A DNA stretch of 56,603 nucleotides from Streptomyces acidicola (GTDB lineage: Bacteria; Actinomycetota; Actinomycetes; Streptomycetales; Streptomycetaceae), in contig NZ_VMNX01000029.1 of assembly GCF_009377235.1 (NCBI RefSeq), positions 1 through 56,603 of the forward strand. Reading direction: 5' to 3'. A program made the position numbers and the translations under genes. The notes under the pieces were generated by a model. That model did not search any database. It was not told where the DNA came from and saw nothing but the letters and a program-made list of their open reading frames with translations. Within the stretch, counting starts at the first letter, position 1. Every line of letters begins with the position of its first letter. Below, piece by piece: positions 30,352-38,583 of this stretch.

Positions 30352-31256
30352 CGGTCGTGAAGGAGGAGTCCGGGCAGGACGACCCGGGCGACATCCGGGA
30401 CGGGCACGACGCGTACGTCCCCTCGCAGCGGCGGATCGAGCGGGAGGCCTACAAGCGTGCGCGTGCCCGCCGTGCGACGGCGATCGCCGCGCTCTCGACC
30501 CTGGGCACAGGTGCGCTGCTCTACCTGATCGTCGTCAACGCGCCCGGCTGGCCGCGCACCAGGGAGACGTTCTTCGACTGGGGGTACGCGCGCGAGGCGT
30601 TCCCCCAGGTCCTCGAAGGACTGTGGCTCAACGTCCGGCTGCTCCTGGTGTGCGGTGCCGCGGTGCTCGTCCTCGGCATGCTCATCGCCATCGCGCGCAC
30701 CCTGCCCGGCCCGGTCTTCTTCCCCGTGCGGGCGCTGGCCGCCGCGTACACCGACTTCTTCCGCGGACTGCCGCTCATCATCACTCTGATGATCGTCGTC
30801 CTGGGCGTCCCGGCTCTGCGGCTGCAGGGCGTGACCGTCGATCCGGTGCTGCTGGGCGGTACCGCACTGACGCTGACGTACTCGGCGTACGTCGCCGAGG
30901 TGTTCCGCGCCGGCATCGAGTCCGTGCACCCCTCGCAGCGGGCGGCGGCACGCTCCCTCGGCCTGACCAACCGGCAGGCACTGCGGCACGTCGTCCTCCC
31001 TCAGGCCGTGCGCCGCCAGGTGCCGCCGCTGCTCAACGACCTGGTGTCGCTGCAGAAGGACACCGGGCTCGTGTCGATCGGCGGCGCGGTCGACGCCGTG
31101 CGCGCGGCCGACATCATCGTGGGCCGCAGCCTCAACTACACGCCGTACATCGTCGCCGGGCTGGTCTTCGTCGCACTGACCATCCCGATGACCCGCTTCA
31201 CGGACTGGGTCACGGCCCGCATGGACCGGCGCCGGGCCCAGGGAGGCACGCCATGA
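30348..31256 (+). CDS. Amino-acid ABC transporter permease (HisM/GlnP-type)
   Basis: A 302-residue membrane subunit. It begins with about 50 hydrophilic residues (including YVPSQRRIEREAYKRARARR). A first membrane segment (TAIAALSTLGTGALLYLIVV) follows, then the HEQR/BPD-type permease core with 4-5 more. The EAA loop that contacts the ATPase is ARSLGLTNRQALRHVVLPQA near residue 205. The start GTG at 30348 overlaps the binding-protein stop, and the stop overlaps the ATPase start, so all three are coupled. A single permease gene implies a homodimeric channel. Confidence 0.92.
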   Translation: MTVVKEESGQDDPGDIRDGHDAYVPSQRRIEREAYKRARARRATAIAALSTLGTGALLYLIVVNAPGWPRTRETFFDWGYAREAFPQVLEGLWLNVRLLLVCGAAVLVLGMLIAIARTLPGPVFFPVRALAAAYTDFFRGLPLIITLMIVVLGVPALRLQGVTVDPVLLGGTALTLTYSAYVAEVFRAGIESVHPSQRAAARSLGLTNRQALRHVVLPQAVRRQVPPLLNDLVSLQKDTGLVSIGGAVDAVRAADIIVGRSLNYTPYIVAGLVFVALTIPMTRFTDWVTARMDRRRAQGGTP

Positions 31257-32017
31257 GTGAGTTCCCGGAGCAGTCCTCGGTGTTGCGGATGGAGTCCGTC
31301 CGCAAGACCTTCGGCGGTACGGTCGTCCTGCGTGACGTCGATCTGGAGGTCGCCCCGCACACGGTGACCGCGCTGATCGGCGCCTCCGGGTCCGGCAAGT
31401 CGACACTGCTGCGCTGCGCCAACCTCCTGGAGGAGATCGACGACGGGGCGATCTGGCTGGACGGCGAGGAGATCACCGACCCACGGGCCGACCAGGACGC
31501 CGTGCGCCGTCGGATCGGCGTCGTCTTCCAGGCGTACAACCTCTTCCCGCACATGACCGTCCTGGAGAACATCACCCTCGCCCCGCGCCGCGTCCACGGT
31601 GTGGCCCGCGCGGAGGCCGAGGAGCGTGCCCGGGAGCTGCTGGAACGGCTCGGGCTCGGCGCCAGGGCGGGCGAGTATCCCGACCGGCTGAGCGGCGGGC
31701 AGCAGCAACGGGTCGCGATCGTCCGCGCGTTGGCCGTGCGGCCCCGGCTGCTCCTCCTCGACGAGATCACCGCCGCCCTCGACCCCGAACTCGTGGGCGA
31801 GGTCCTCACCGTCGTCCGGGATCTGAAGGACGAGGGCATGACCATGGTGCTGGCGACACACGAGATGGGTTTCGCCCGCGAGGTCGCGGACCAGGTGTGC
31901 TTCCTGGACGGTGGTGTGGTCCTGGAGCGCGGCACCGCCGAGCTGGTCTTCGGGGAGCCGCGACAGGAGCGCACACGGCGCTTCCTGCGACGGATCGTGA
32001 ACGCCGGACGTCTCTGA
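31253..32017 (+). CDS. Amino-acid ABC transporter ATP-binding protein
   Basis: A 254-residue ABC ATPase of the GlnQ/HisP type, powering the preceding permease. All motifs are intact: Walker [13 protein letters not shown] near residue 43, Q-loop VVFQAYNLFPHMTV near 95, signature LSGGQQQRVAI near 145, Walker B LLLLDEITAALD near 165, and the switch histidine in LATHEMGFA near 202. The start ATG overlaps the permease stop by 4 bases. It converges on aroQ; the short gap (32018-32049) can form a CCTGAG/CTCAGG hairpin that may end transcription. Confidence 0.95.
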   Translation: MSEFPEQSSVLRMESVRKTFGGTVVLRDVDLEVAPHTVTALIGASGSGKSTLLRCANLLEEIDDGAIWLDGEEITDPRADQDAVRRRIGVVFQAYNLFPHMTVLENITLAPRRVHGVARAEAEERARELLERLGLGARAGEYPDRLSGGQQQRVAIVRALAVRPRLLLLDEITAALDPELVGEVLTVVRDLKDEGMTMVLATHEMGFAREVADQVCFLDGGVVLERGTAELVFGEPRQERTRRFLRRIVNAGRL

Positions 32018-32049
32018 GGCGGGGCCTGAGGGCGCTGTCCGGGGCCGGC

Positions 32050-32523
32050 TCAGGTGTCCGCCTGCCCCGCCCCCACCAGCGCCGCGACGCGCTCCACCCC
32101 GAAAACGTACCCCTGGACCCCGCAGCCCGCGATGACCCCGTCCGCGCGGAGGGAGACGTACGAGTGGTGCCGGAACTCCTCGCGCTTGTGGATGTTGGAG
32201 ATGTGGACCTCCAGCACGGGCAGGCCGTCACAGGTGTTGAGCGCGTCGAGGATCGCGACCGAGGTGTGCGAGTAGGCGCCGGGGTTGATGACGATGCCGG
32301 CGTGGTTCAGGCGCGCCTCGTGGATCCAGTCGACCAGCTCGCCCTCGTGGTTGGACTGCCGGAAGTCCACCGTGCCACCGTGCGCGGCCGCGGCCTTGGC
32401 GCACAGGGCCTCCACGTCGGCGAGCGTGTCGGAGCCGTAGATCTCGGGCTGGCGCTGGCCGAGGAGGTTGAGGTTGGGCCCGTTGAGGATCATGATCGGG
32501 GCGTTGGCGAGGGTGCGGGGCAC
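32050..32523 (-). CDS. aroQ: 3-dehydroquinate dehydratase, type II
   Basis: It dehydrates 3-dehydroquinate to 3-dehydroshikimate in the shikimate pathway and can also act in quinate breakdown. The 157-residue protein is the dodecameric type II enzyme. Visible are [18 protein letters not shown] near residue 13 with the catalytic Tyr, [16 protein letters not shown] near residue 55, [16 protein letters not shown] near 82 with catalytic His and Asn neighbours, and [15 protein letters not shown] near 107. The start is GTG 32523 with GGAGG close upstream. It stands alone, away from other aro genes, so it may be a second copy used under other conditions. Confidence 0.93.
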   Translation of the reverse strand: MPRTLANAPIMILNGPNLNLLGQRQPEIYGSDTLADVEALCAKAAAAHGGTVDFRQSNHEGELVDWIHEARLNHAGIVINPGAYSHTSVAILDALNTCDGLPVLEVHISNIHKREEFRHHSYVSLRADGVIAGCGVQGYVFGVERVAALVGAGQADT

Positions 32524-32842
32524 GGTTCCTCCGGTCCGGTGGGCGGGAGCGACCCGGTGAAGGCCACTGCTCAGACCCGGTTTATCACGGTGCGCTGACA
32601 CGCCACGGGCCCGGACCACATGCCGACAACCGCTCACCGTTCCCGAGCAGTCAGCGGGAGGCCGTCCTGCGCGCGCAGCGGATCTACGCCCCCGACATGA
32701 CCGATCGTCATCCTCTATGGGGGCGCGATTCGCGTGGACCGGTCCGCCCGGCGCATCACGATGACGTACTGAGACGTACGCACGTCGTACGGGCCACCGT
32801 GCGCCCCCGTAACCGCCGATCACCGTGGGTAGTTGTCGCGGC
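32524..32842. other. Divergent intergenic region between aroQ and the MHS transporter
   Basis: 319 bases with no supported gene. It contains GACGTAC twice near 32762-32780 and the symmetric GACGT-ACGC-ACGTC in the same stretch, about 70 bases before the transporter. This could be an operator for one or both genes. No regulator gene lies next to it. Confidence 0.35.
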
Positions 32843-34159
32843 ATGCGCCATGCACACACCGTGAAACCGCCCTCCATGTTGCGGATCGCGTCCGCCTCAC
32901 TGGCCGGGACGGCCATCGAGTTCTACGACTTCTTCGTGTACGGCACCGCGGCCGCACTGGTCCTGGGGCCGCTGTTCTTCCCCACGTTCTCGCCAGTGGC
33001 GGGCATGCTGGCGGCCTTCGCGACCTTCGGCGTCGGCTTCGTGGCACGCCCCCTGGGATCGGTGCTGTTCGGGCACATCGGGGACCGGCACGGGCGACGG
33101 CCGGTCCTCGTCGCCTCGCTGTTGCTGACCGGCGCGGCGACGGTCGCCGTCGGCTGTGTCCCGACGTACGACTCGATCGGTGTGGCCGCTCCCGCGCTCC
33201 TGCTCGGCCTGCGTTTCCTGCAGGGGCTCGGCCTCGGCGGGGAGTGGGGCGGCGCCGTGCTGCTGACGGCGGAGCACGCGCCCGCCGAGCGGCGCGGGTT
33301 GTGGTCGAGCTTCCCCCAGATCGGCCCGGCGGTGGGGTTCTTGCTGGCCAACGGTGTGATGCTGCTGCTGTCGGCGACGCTGTCGGACGCCCAGTTCGCG
33401 GCCTGGGGCTGGCGGGTGCCGTTCTGTGCGGCGGGAGTGCTGGCTCTCGCCGGACTGTGGCTGCGCTCCTCGCTGGCCGAGAGCCCTCAGTTCCTCGGTA
33501 TCGACGACCGCGCGCGCGTGCCGCTCGCCGAAGTGGCGCGCGGCCACTGGCGGCTGGTGCTGCTGACGGCGGGGGCGCTCGCGGTCGGGTATGCCGTGTT
33601 CTACGCGGTGACGACCTGGTCCCTCGCGTACGCCACCGAACGGCTCGGCGTGGACCGTACGGTCATGCTGGCCTGCATCATGGCCGCCGTGGTCGTGAAG
33701 GGCGCGCTGACGCCGTTGGCGGCAGTCCTCGGTGACCGGTTCGGCCGGCGGCCGATGTGCCTTATCGGCTGTACGGCGTGCGCGCTGTGGATGTTCCCCA
33801 TGGTGGGTCTCCTGTCGACCGGTGAGCCGCTGCTGATGTTCTTCGGCTTCCTGGTGGCGATGCTCGCGTTCATCACCATGTTCGCCGTGATCGCCGCGTA
33901 TCTGCCGGAGCTGTACGAGCCCCGTGTGCGCTGCACGGGGGCCGCCGTGGGTTACAACCTGGGCGGAGTGCTCGGGGGTGCGCTGACGCCGATCGTGGCG
34001 ACTGCCGTGGCCCAGGGCGAGGGGGTTCCCTGGGGTGTGGCCGCGTATCTGACGGGGATCGCTCTGCTGAGCCTGGGCTGCTTCGCGCTGCTGCCGGAGA
34101 CGCGGCCGGTGCGGGTGGTCGCGGCAGAAACCACCGCCGGTGAGGCGGCGGCCGGCTGA
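32843..34159 (+). CDS. MFS transporter, metabolite:H+ symporter (MHS) family
   Basis: A 438-residue membrane protein with 12 hydrophobic segments. The start [20 protein letters not shown] and the loop [17 protein letters not shown] are hallmarks of the MHS group (ProP, ShiA, KgtP-like), which imports organic acids, betaines or shikimate with protons. The loop [14 protein letters not shown] repeats the motif in the second half. I list the ATG at 32843; a GTG at 32825 and an ATG at 32876 are alternatives, none with a clear ribosome binding site. Divergent pairing with aroQ suggests that shikimate, quinate or protocatechuate-like acids are possible substrates, which is only an inference. Confidence 0.88.
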   Translation: MRHAHTVKPPSMLRIASASLAGTAIEFYDFFVYGTAAALVLGPLFFPTFSPVAGMLAAFATFGVGFVARPLGSVLFGHIGDRHGRRPVLVASLLLTGAATVAVGCVPTYDSIGVAAPALLLGLRFLQGLGLGGEWGGAVLLTAEHAPAERRGLWSSFPQIGPAVGFLLANGVMLLLSATLSDAQFAAWGWRVPFCAAGVLALAGLWLRSSLAESPQFLGIDDRARVPLAEVARGHWRLVLLTAGALAVGYAVFYAVTTWSLAYATERLGVDRTVMLACIMAAVVVKGALTPLAAVLGDRFGRRPMCLIGCTACALWMFPMVGLLSTGEPLLMFFGFLVAMLAFITMFAVIAAYLPELYEPRVRCTGAAVGYNLGGVLGGALTPIVATAVAQGEGVPWGVAAYLTGIALLSLGCFALLPETRPVRVVAAETTAGEAAAG

Positions 34160-34230
34160 CACAGGCGCGGACTGCCGCGGCTGTCGGCTGACGCGAGCAC
34201 CCTCAGCAACGGCTCAGGTGCCCCGACGCA

Positions 34231-34332
34231 GCCGCCAGCTTGGCCGTCTCGGAGGCCTCGCTGTTGCGCCTGACGTCGTGGCACCTGGTGGCCTCGTACG
34301 ACTCGAAGACCGGCAAGCACCGGGAGCGGTGA
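34231..34332 (+). pseudogene. Possible gene remnant with coding signature
   Basis: This frame ends with a TGA at 34330-34332. Its last 31 codons, from the AGC at 34237, all have G or C in the third position, the Streptomyces coding signature. The peptide includes SLAVSEASLLRLTSWHLV and ASYDSKTGKHRER. There is no start codon with a ribosome binding site and the bias is lost upstream, so it looks like the 3' end of a decayed gene. I do not recognise the family. The stop overlaps the hairpin at 34318. Confidence 0.35.
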
Positions 34333-34361
34333 TCGGCATTCGCCCAACGGCGCTCCCGGTG
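34318..34361. terminator. Hairpin between the MHS transporter region and terC
   Basis: CACCGGGAGCG (34318-34328) and CGCTCCCGGTG (34351-34361) are perfect 11-bp arms around a 22-base loop; a partial second copy of the right arm follows. It lies 20 bases beyond the terC stop on the minus strand and could end transcription in both directions. Confidence 0.55.
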
Positions 34362-34380
34362 CTCCCGGTGCTGGTGGTCG

Positions 34381-35406
34381 CTACGTCTGAGGCCGCCCGG
34401 CCTCGACGCTGTCCTGCGAAGTGCCTTCGGTCTCCTTCTGCGCCGTCTGCGCAGCCTCGGCCGCCGCCTGCTTCTTGGAGGCCATCAGGCTGGTGATCGT
34501 GGTGACGATCAGGACGCCGCAGATCACGCCGAGCGAGACCGGTATGGAGATCTCGGGGACGTGGACGCCGGACTCATGCAGGGCGTGCAGCACCAGCTTC
34601 ACGCCGATGAAGCCGAGGATCACCGACAGGCCGTAGGAGAGGTGCACGAGCTTCTTCAGCAGGCCGCCGATGAGGAAGTACAGCTGGCGCAGGCCCATCA
34701 GCGCGAACGCGTTGGCCGTGAACACGATGTACGGGTCCTGGGTCAGACCGAAGATCGCCGGGATCGAGTCGAGCGCGAAGAGCACGTCCGTCGTACCGAT
34801 GGCGAGCATCACGACCAGCATCGGCGTCATGACGCGCTTGCCGTTCTGCTCGATCCACAGCTTGGTGCCGTGGTAGCGGTCGGCCACGCCGAAGCGCTTC
34901 TCGGCGGCCTTGAGCAGCTTGTTCTCCTCCCAATCCTCCTCGGCCTCATCGGCCCTGGCCTCCTGGATCAGCTTCCAGGCGGTGTAGATCAGGAAGGCGC
35001 CGAAGATGTAGAAGACCCAGGCGAAGCTGGAGATGATCGCCGCGCCCGCGGCGATGAAGATCGCGCGGAGCACGAGGGCTATCAGCACACCGACGAGCAG
35101 TACCCGCTGCTGGTACTGCGAGGGCACCGAGAACTTCGCCATGATCAGGACGAAGACGAAGAGGTTGTCGACGCTCAGCGACTTCTCGGTGATGAAGCCG
35201 GCGAAGAACTCCCCGGCGGGCTGACCGCCGGAGAAGACGAGCAGGCCGAGCCCGAAGAGCGCGGCCAGGACGATCCAGACAACCGTCCAGATCCCGGCTT
35301 CCTTGATCGATACGTCGTGGGGTTTGCGGCCGATGAAGAAATCGACCGCGATGAGGGCGGCAAGGCCCACGATGGTCAGGACCCACAGGGTCGTGGAAAC
35401 ATCCAC
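34381..35406 (-). CDS. terC: TerC-family integral membrane protein
   Basis: TerC proteins are polytopic membrane proteins of the tellurite-resistance/Alx group, linked to metal (manganese) efflux and to membrane-associated Ter stress complexes. The 341-residue protein has about nine hydrophobic segments. It carries the conserved acidic motifs ITEKSLSVDNLFVFVLI near residue 70 and AIGTTDVLFALDSIPAIFG near 200. The C-terminal 35 residues are hydrophilic and Ala/Gln/Glu-rich. I chose the GTG at 35406 with GGAGG upstream. The gene faces away from a palindrome-rich leader and belongs functionally with the two TerD-type genes nearby. Confidence 0.93.
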   Translation of the reverse strand: MDVSTTLWVLTIVGLAALIAVDFFIGRKPHDVSIKEAGIWTVVWIVLAALFGLGLLVFSGGQPAGEFFAGFITEKSLSVDNLFVFVLIMAKFSVPSQYQQRVLLVGVLIALVLRAIFIAAGAAIISSFAWVFYIFGAFLIYTAWKLIQEARADEAEEDWEENKLLKAAEKRFGVADRYHGTKLWIEQNGKRVMTPMLVVMLAIGTTDVLFALDSIPAIFGLTQDPYIVFTANAFALMGLRQLYFLIGGLLKKLVHLSYGLSVILGFIGVKLVLHALHESGVHVPEISIPVSLGVICGVLIVTTITSLMASKKQAAAEAAQTAQKETEGTSQDSVEAGRPQT

Positions 35407-35521
35407 TGCGCCTCCGGCAGTACGTAACGGCAAAAAGTCAGCGTCGTCGCTGCCGGAGGTCTCTTCCACCCGTGCCACCGCTGGCGTCTGACACGCCTGG
35501 TGCCGCCGGGCCGACGCCCCG

Positions 35522-35537
35522 GGATCTGGCCAGATCC
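35522..35537. promoter_or_regulatory. Perfect 16-bp palindrome upstream of terC
   Basis: GGATCTGGCCAGATCC is its own reverse complement. It lies about 116 bases upstream of the terC start and just before a plus-strand promoter-like sequence. It is a good candidate operator, or a transcript hairpin. Confidence 0.45.
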
Positions 35538-35540
35538 GTA

Positions 35541-35568
35541 TTGACGGGTACGCCGCAACTGGTAGGGA
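35541..35568 (+). promoter_or_regulatory. Candidate plus-strand promoter
   Basis: TTGACG (35541-35546) and TAGGGA (35563-35568) are 16 bases apart, close to the Streptomyces housekeeping consensus. The palindrome GGGAGTACTCCC (35565-35576) overlaps the -10 and the expected start site. It would transcribe the small frame at 35623. Confidence 0.45.
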
Positions 35569-35622
35569 GTACTCCCCTCCGTACGGAAAACAGTACTCGA
35601 ATCACCAAGGAAAGGTAAAGTG

Positions 35623-35733
35623 ATGAGTAAAAGAAGATCAAAAACCGCTGGTCAGCGGGGATTGCTCAGGCTTGCCGCATCACTCGGTCGGGTCAACGGT
35701 TCCAGGAGCGGCGAGCCGTCGCGACCTGGGTGA
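35623..35733 (+). CDS. Possible 36-residue basic small protein
   Basis: A short frame starting at ATG 35623, directly after a GTG at 35620. AAGGAAAGG at 35607-35615 is at an ideal distance (7 bases) and a promoter-like sequence lies upstream. The opening codons are A-rich, unusual in this genome but common at efficient translation starts. The peptide is basic (MSKRRSKTAGQRG, then a short hydrophobic LLRLAASLG). The last 41 bases overlap the end of the TerD/FtsK-like gene on the opposite strand, so the transcript would also be antisense to that gene's 3' end. No family is recognised, and it may be non-coding. Confidence 0.3.
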   Translation: MSKRRSKTAGQRGLLRLAASLGRVNGSRSGEPSRPG

Positions 35734-37777
35734 GGACGTGCTGCAGGACCTGGCTGCCGGGCGGGACGAGCGCGGGCTCGTACGTCCACGCATGCCCCAC
35801 CCAGGGGTCGGCGAGGTGGTCGTCGGGCACGGGAGTGAGTCGCAGTAGCGAACGCCAGAGCGGGTCGAGCAACGGTCCGTACGCGGCGGCGTCCTGACGG
35901 TCGGCGACCATCATCAGATGCACCCCCACGGCCGGGCCCTCGTCCGCGAGGTAGCGCAGCTGTGTGACGGCCCGGTCGTCGAAGCCGTGCGGGAAGTCGT
36001 TGACGATCAACAGCTGTTCGGACACGTCGATACCCGGGGGCAGCGCGTCGGGTGCGCCGCCGCGCACCGCCATCTGCACCAGGTCGACACGCTGGGTGAG
36101 CCGCGCCAGAACGTCGGCGACGCCCGCGGCGCCGGCGGCGGGCGGAGCCGCGAGCACACCGGTCTGCACCAGCGGCGCGAGCGCGGACGCGCCCGTACCG
36201 GCGGGGTCGATGACGTGCACCGAGAACTCGCCCGGCGGGTGGACCGCGAGGATCCGCGCGGCGAGTGCGGCCGCCGTCTCCAGGGCGAGGGCGCGCAGTT
36301 CACCGGAGTCGACGAGCGATGCGTGGCCGGACTCCGAGTAGCCGCTGTCGATCCACAGGCCCCGCTCCAGGGGCAGGCGGACCAGCATCGGGATTCTCAC
36401 GTTCTCGCTCTCGGGCAGGTGGAGGTCGCCCAGACGCAGGGCCATGGGGATCTCCATCGGGACCCGGTAGGCGTGCCAGGCGGGGTTGTCCCAGCGCGCG
36501 TACGCCGGGGGCAGCGCGGGCTCGACGACGTCCGCCTCGGCCCTGAGCTGGGTGAGGTCCCGGTCGAAGGCTTCCCTGGCGCGGTCGACGAGCTGGGTGT
36601 GCTTGGCCCGGGCCGTCTCGCGCGCGGCGTCGCCCTGACCGCCGATGCGGCTGCGCGGATCGGACAGGACCGTGTCGAGCTCCTGCTCCATGCGCGAGTC
36701 GGCGAAGTCGACGGCGCTGCGGTAGGCGGCCGTGGTGCGGGCCAGGTCCTCGAACATGCCCCACACCTGGTTGTAGAGCCGCTCCTCCATGGACCAGCCG
36801 GTGGCGTCGCCGGCGACGGGCTGCGCGGACTGTCCCGGCTGGGCCACAGGCGCGGTCGGCGGGGGCGCCGCGGTCCGTCGGCCGGGGTGCGTGTAGTTGA
36901 TGGGGCCGCCGCCCGCGGTGGCTGCGGCGGGCGGGTCCGTCGGCGCGGGGCCCTGCTGCGCTCCCGCACCGTGATCGGATCGTGTGCCCTGTGGGCCGGC
37001 CGCGTAGGGCGACGAGGGGTCCTGGGCGGCCGCCGCCGAGTAGGGGGAGGTGGCGCCCTGGGGGTCCGAGTTGCCGTAGGGGCTCTGCTGCGGCGATGCG
37101 TTCCCGGGAGCGCCCTGGGGTGCGGTGCCGCCGTGGGTCTGGTCAGGGCCCTGCGCGGGTGCGGCGGCGTGCCGGTGGCGGTCGGCGTCGGGCGTCCGCG
37201 GTGGGGGTGCCGCCACCGAGCGGGCGAGCCCCTGGGCCACTGCCTCGTTGATGCTGCCCGCGAGCTGCCGGGCTTCCGGCAGGCCCTGGTCGGTGAGGAG
37301 TTCGGCGAGGCCGCCCGCGTACCCCTGGCCGACCGCGCGAACCTTCCAGGCGTCCTGCCGACGGTAGAGCTCCAGGGCCACCACGGCCGACTCGGAGTCC
37401 AGACCGGTGATGGTGTAACTGGCGACCTCGGTGCCGTCCAGGCCGGTGACGGCGAGGAAGGGAGCGGCGACCGTGCCGAACCGGACCGGGCCCCCGACCC
37501 CGGACGGCAGGGCGAGCAGCACGCTCACCCGGTGCACGGCCTGCGGTATGGCGTCCAGGTCGACGGCGAGTCGGTGGTCCGCCGCCGCTTGCCTGGACAC
37601 CTTGAGGCCGGGCAGCGTGGGTGCGCCGGGGTGGGCCACCCAGTCCGCTCCGTGCACCTTGCCGTGCTCGTCGCTGAGCGTGGCACCGGCCACGATCGGC
37701 TTGCCGGCCGAGACGCGGACCTCCAGTCGGACCTCGGGGAGCGGATGGTTCTGCCCCCGGACCAGCTCGGCCGTCAT
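35693..37777 (-). CDS. TerD-domain protein fused to a degenerate FtsK-like module
   Basis: A 694-residue protein of the Ter stress family. Residues 1-170 are a TerD domain (LPGLKVSRQAAADHRLAVDL, then YTITGLDSESAVVALELYRR and VRAVGQGYAGGL near 155). Residues about 190-325 are a Pro/Gln/Gly/Ala-rich linker. The rest is predicted helical, then resembles the inactive repeat of large FtsK/SpoIIIE-type proteins: RGLWIDSGYSESGHASLVDS sits where the ATP loop should be but has no GKS/T, FSVHVIDPAGTGASALAPL follows, and LLIVNDFPHGFDDRAV precedes GVHLMMVADR. It lies 46 bases downstream of terD in one operon. Membership in a Ter-type membrane stress complex is inferred from family studies. Confidence 0.85.
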   Translation of the reverse strand: MTAELVRGQNHPLPEVRLEVRVSAGKPIVAGATLSDEHGKVHGADWVAHPGAPTLPGLKVSRQAAADHRLAVDLDAIPQAVHRVSVLLALPSGVGGPVRFGTVAAPFLAVTGLDGTEVASYTITGLDSESAVVALELYRRQDAWKVRAVGQGYAGGLAELLTDQGLPEARQLAGSINEAVAQGLARSVAAPPPRTPDADRHRHAAAPAQGPDQTHGGTAPQGAPGNASPQQSPYGNSDPQGATSPYSAAAAQDPSSPYAAGPQGTRSDHGAGAQQGPAPTDPPAAATAGGGPINYTHPGRRTAAPPPTAPVAQPGQSAQPVAGDATGWSMEERLYNQVWGMFEDLARTTAAYRSAVDFADSRMEQELDTVLSDPRSRIGGQGDAARETARAKHTQLVDRAREAFDRDLTQLRAEADVVEPALPPAYARWDNPAWHAYRVPMEIPMALRLGDLHLPESENVRIPMLVRLPLERGLWIDSGYSESGHASLVDSGELRALALETAAALAARILAVHPPGEFSVHVIDPAGTGASALAPLVQTGVLAAPPAAGAAGVADVLARLTQRVDLVQMAVRGGAPDALPPGIDVSEQLLIVNDFPHGFDDRAVTQLRYLADEGPAVGVHLMMVADRQDAAAYGPLLDPLWRSLLRLTPVPDDHLADPWVGHAWTYEPALVPPGSQVLQHVLTQVATARRSWNR

Positions 37778-37823
37778 CGCCTTCGTCCCCCTGTGTCGCT
37801 GTGTGCGCTGTGCGTCGGGCTGC

Positions 37824-38402
37824 CTACAGGACCGGCAGGATCGCCGGCATCAGGTCCTGGAAGGTGCGACCGTTGGCCGCGGAGCCGAGGGCCGTCATGT
37901 TCCAGCCCTGGCCCACCCTGTGCACCTTCGCCATGATCTGGGCGGTGTAGTTGCCGCCGCCGTCCAGCGTGTAGCGCGCCAGCTCCTGGCCGTTGGTCTC
38001 GTCGACCAGGCGGCAGAACGCGTTCTGCACCTCCTGGAAGGTCTGGCCCGTGAAGGAGTTCACGGTGAAGACGATCTGGTCGATGTGGACCGGGACACGC
38101 GCGAGGTCGACGAGGATGGCCTCGTCGTCGCCGCCCTGACCGACACCGCCGACGAGGTTGTCACCGGTGTGACGCACGGAGCCGTCATCGCTGACGAGGT
38201 GGCGGAAGAAGACGACGTCGACCGGCTGCTTGTCCGCGAACAGCACGGCCGAGGCGTCGAGGTCGATCTCCCGGGTACGGGAACCGAACAGCCCACGCCG
38301 CGGGGCTGCCTGCCAGCCGAGCCCCATGCGCACTGCGGTCAGCGTGCCCCCGTCGTTCTTCTGCAGGCTGATGGCCTGCCCCTTGGTCATGTTGACCGTC
38401 AC
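37824..38402 (-). CDS. terD: TerD-family stress protein
   Basis: TerD proteins are calcium-binding cytoplasmic proteins linked to tellurite, oxidative and phage stress, and in Streptomyces also to development. The 192-residue protein is a canonical single-domain member: MTKGQAISLQKNDGG at the start, VRMGLGWQA near residue 30, EIDLDASAVLFA near 47 with the first acidic metal site, and GDNLVGGVGQGGDDEAILVDL near 80, which carries the second. YTLDGGGNYTAQIMAKVHR closes the domain. I chose the GTG at 38402 because GAGGGG lies 7 bases upstream. It heads the operon with the TerD/FtsK-like gene. Confidence 0.95.
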   Translation of the reverse strand: MTVNMTKGQAISLQKNDGGTLTAVRMGLGWQAAPRRGLFGSRTREIDLDASAVLFADKQPVDVVFFRHLVSDDGSVRHTGDNLVGGVGQGGDDEAILVDLARVPVHIDQIVFTVNSFTGQTFQEVQNAFCRLVDETNGQELARYTLDGGGNYTAQIMAKVHRVGQGWNMTALGSAANGRTFQDLMPAILPVL

Positions 38403-38457
38403 GCGCTGTCCCCTCTCGAACTTTCCCCTGTTGCCGCGGAGTCCGCGGTTGTCCAGC

Positions 38458-38488
38458 ACCCTATTGTTCGGCGCGGACAGTGCCGAAC
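38458..38488 (-). promoter_or_regulatory. Candidate terD promoter with overlapping inverted repeat
   Basis: On the minus strand TAGGGT (38458-38463) is an exact Streptomyces -10 sequence about 55 bases before the terD start. Just upstream a perfect inverted repeat GTTCGGC-N9-GCCGAAC (38466-38488) covers the -35 position, where a poor TTCGGC is found. This suggests a promoter that depends on, or is blocked by, a regulator. Confidence 0.5.
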
Positions 38489-38565
38489 CCTGGGTCGCAC
38501 TTTGTGTCGGTCTTGCAACACAGCGCGCCCATGCCGGTGGCGCGGGGCCCTCTCCCGGTACCCTT

Positions 38566-38580
38566 CCCGCCTCTGGCGGG
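38566..38580 (-). terminator. Short hairpin after uvrB
   Basis: CCCGCC-TCT-GGCGGG lies 4 bases past the uvrB stop on the minus strand. The 6-bp GC stem is short, so it may be only a partial terminator. Confidence 0.4.
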
Positions 38581-38583
38581 CTC

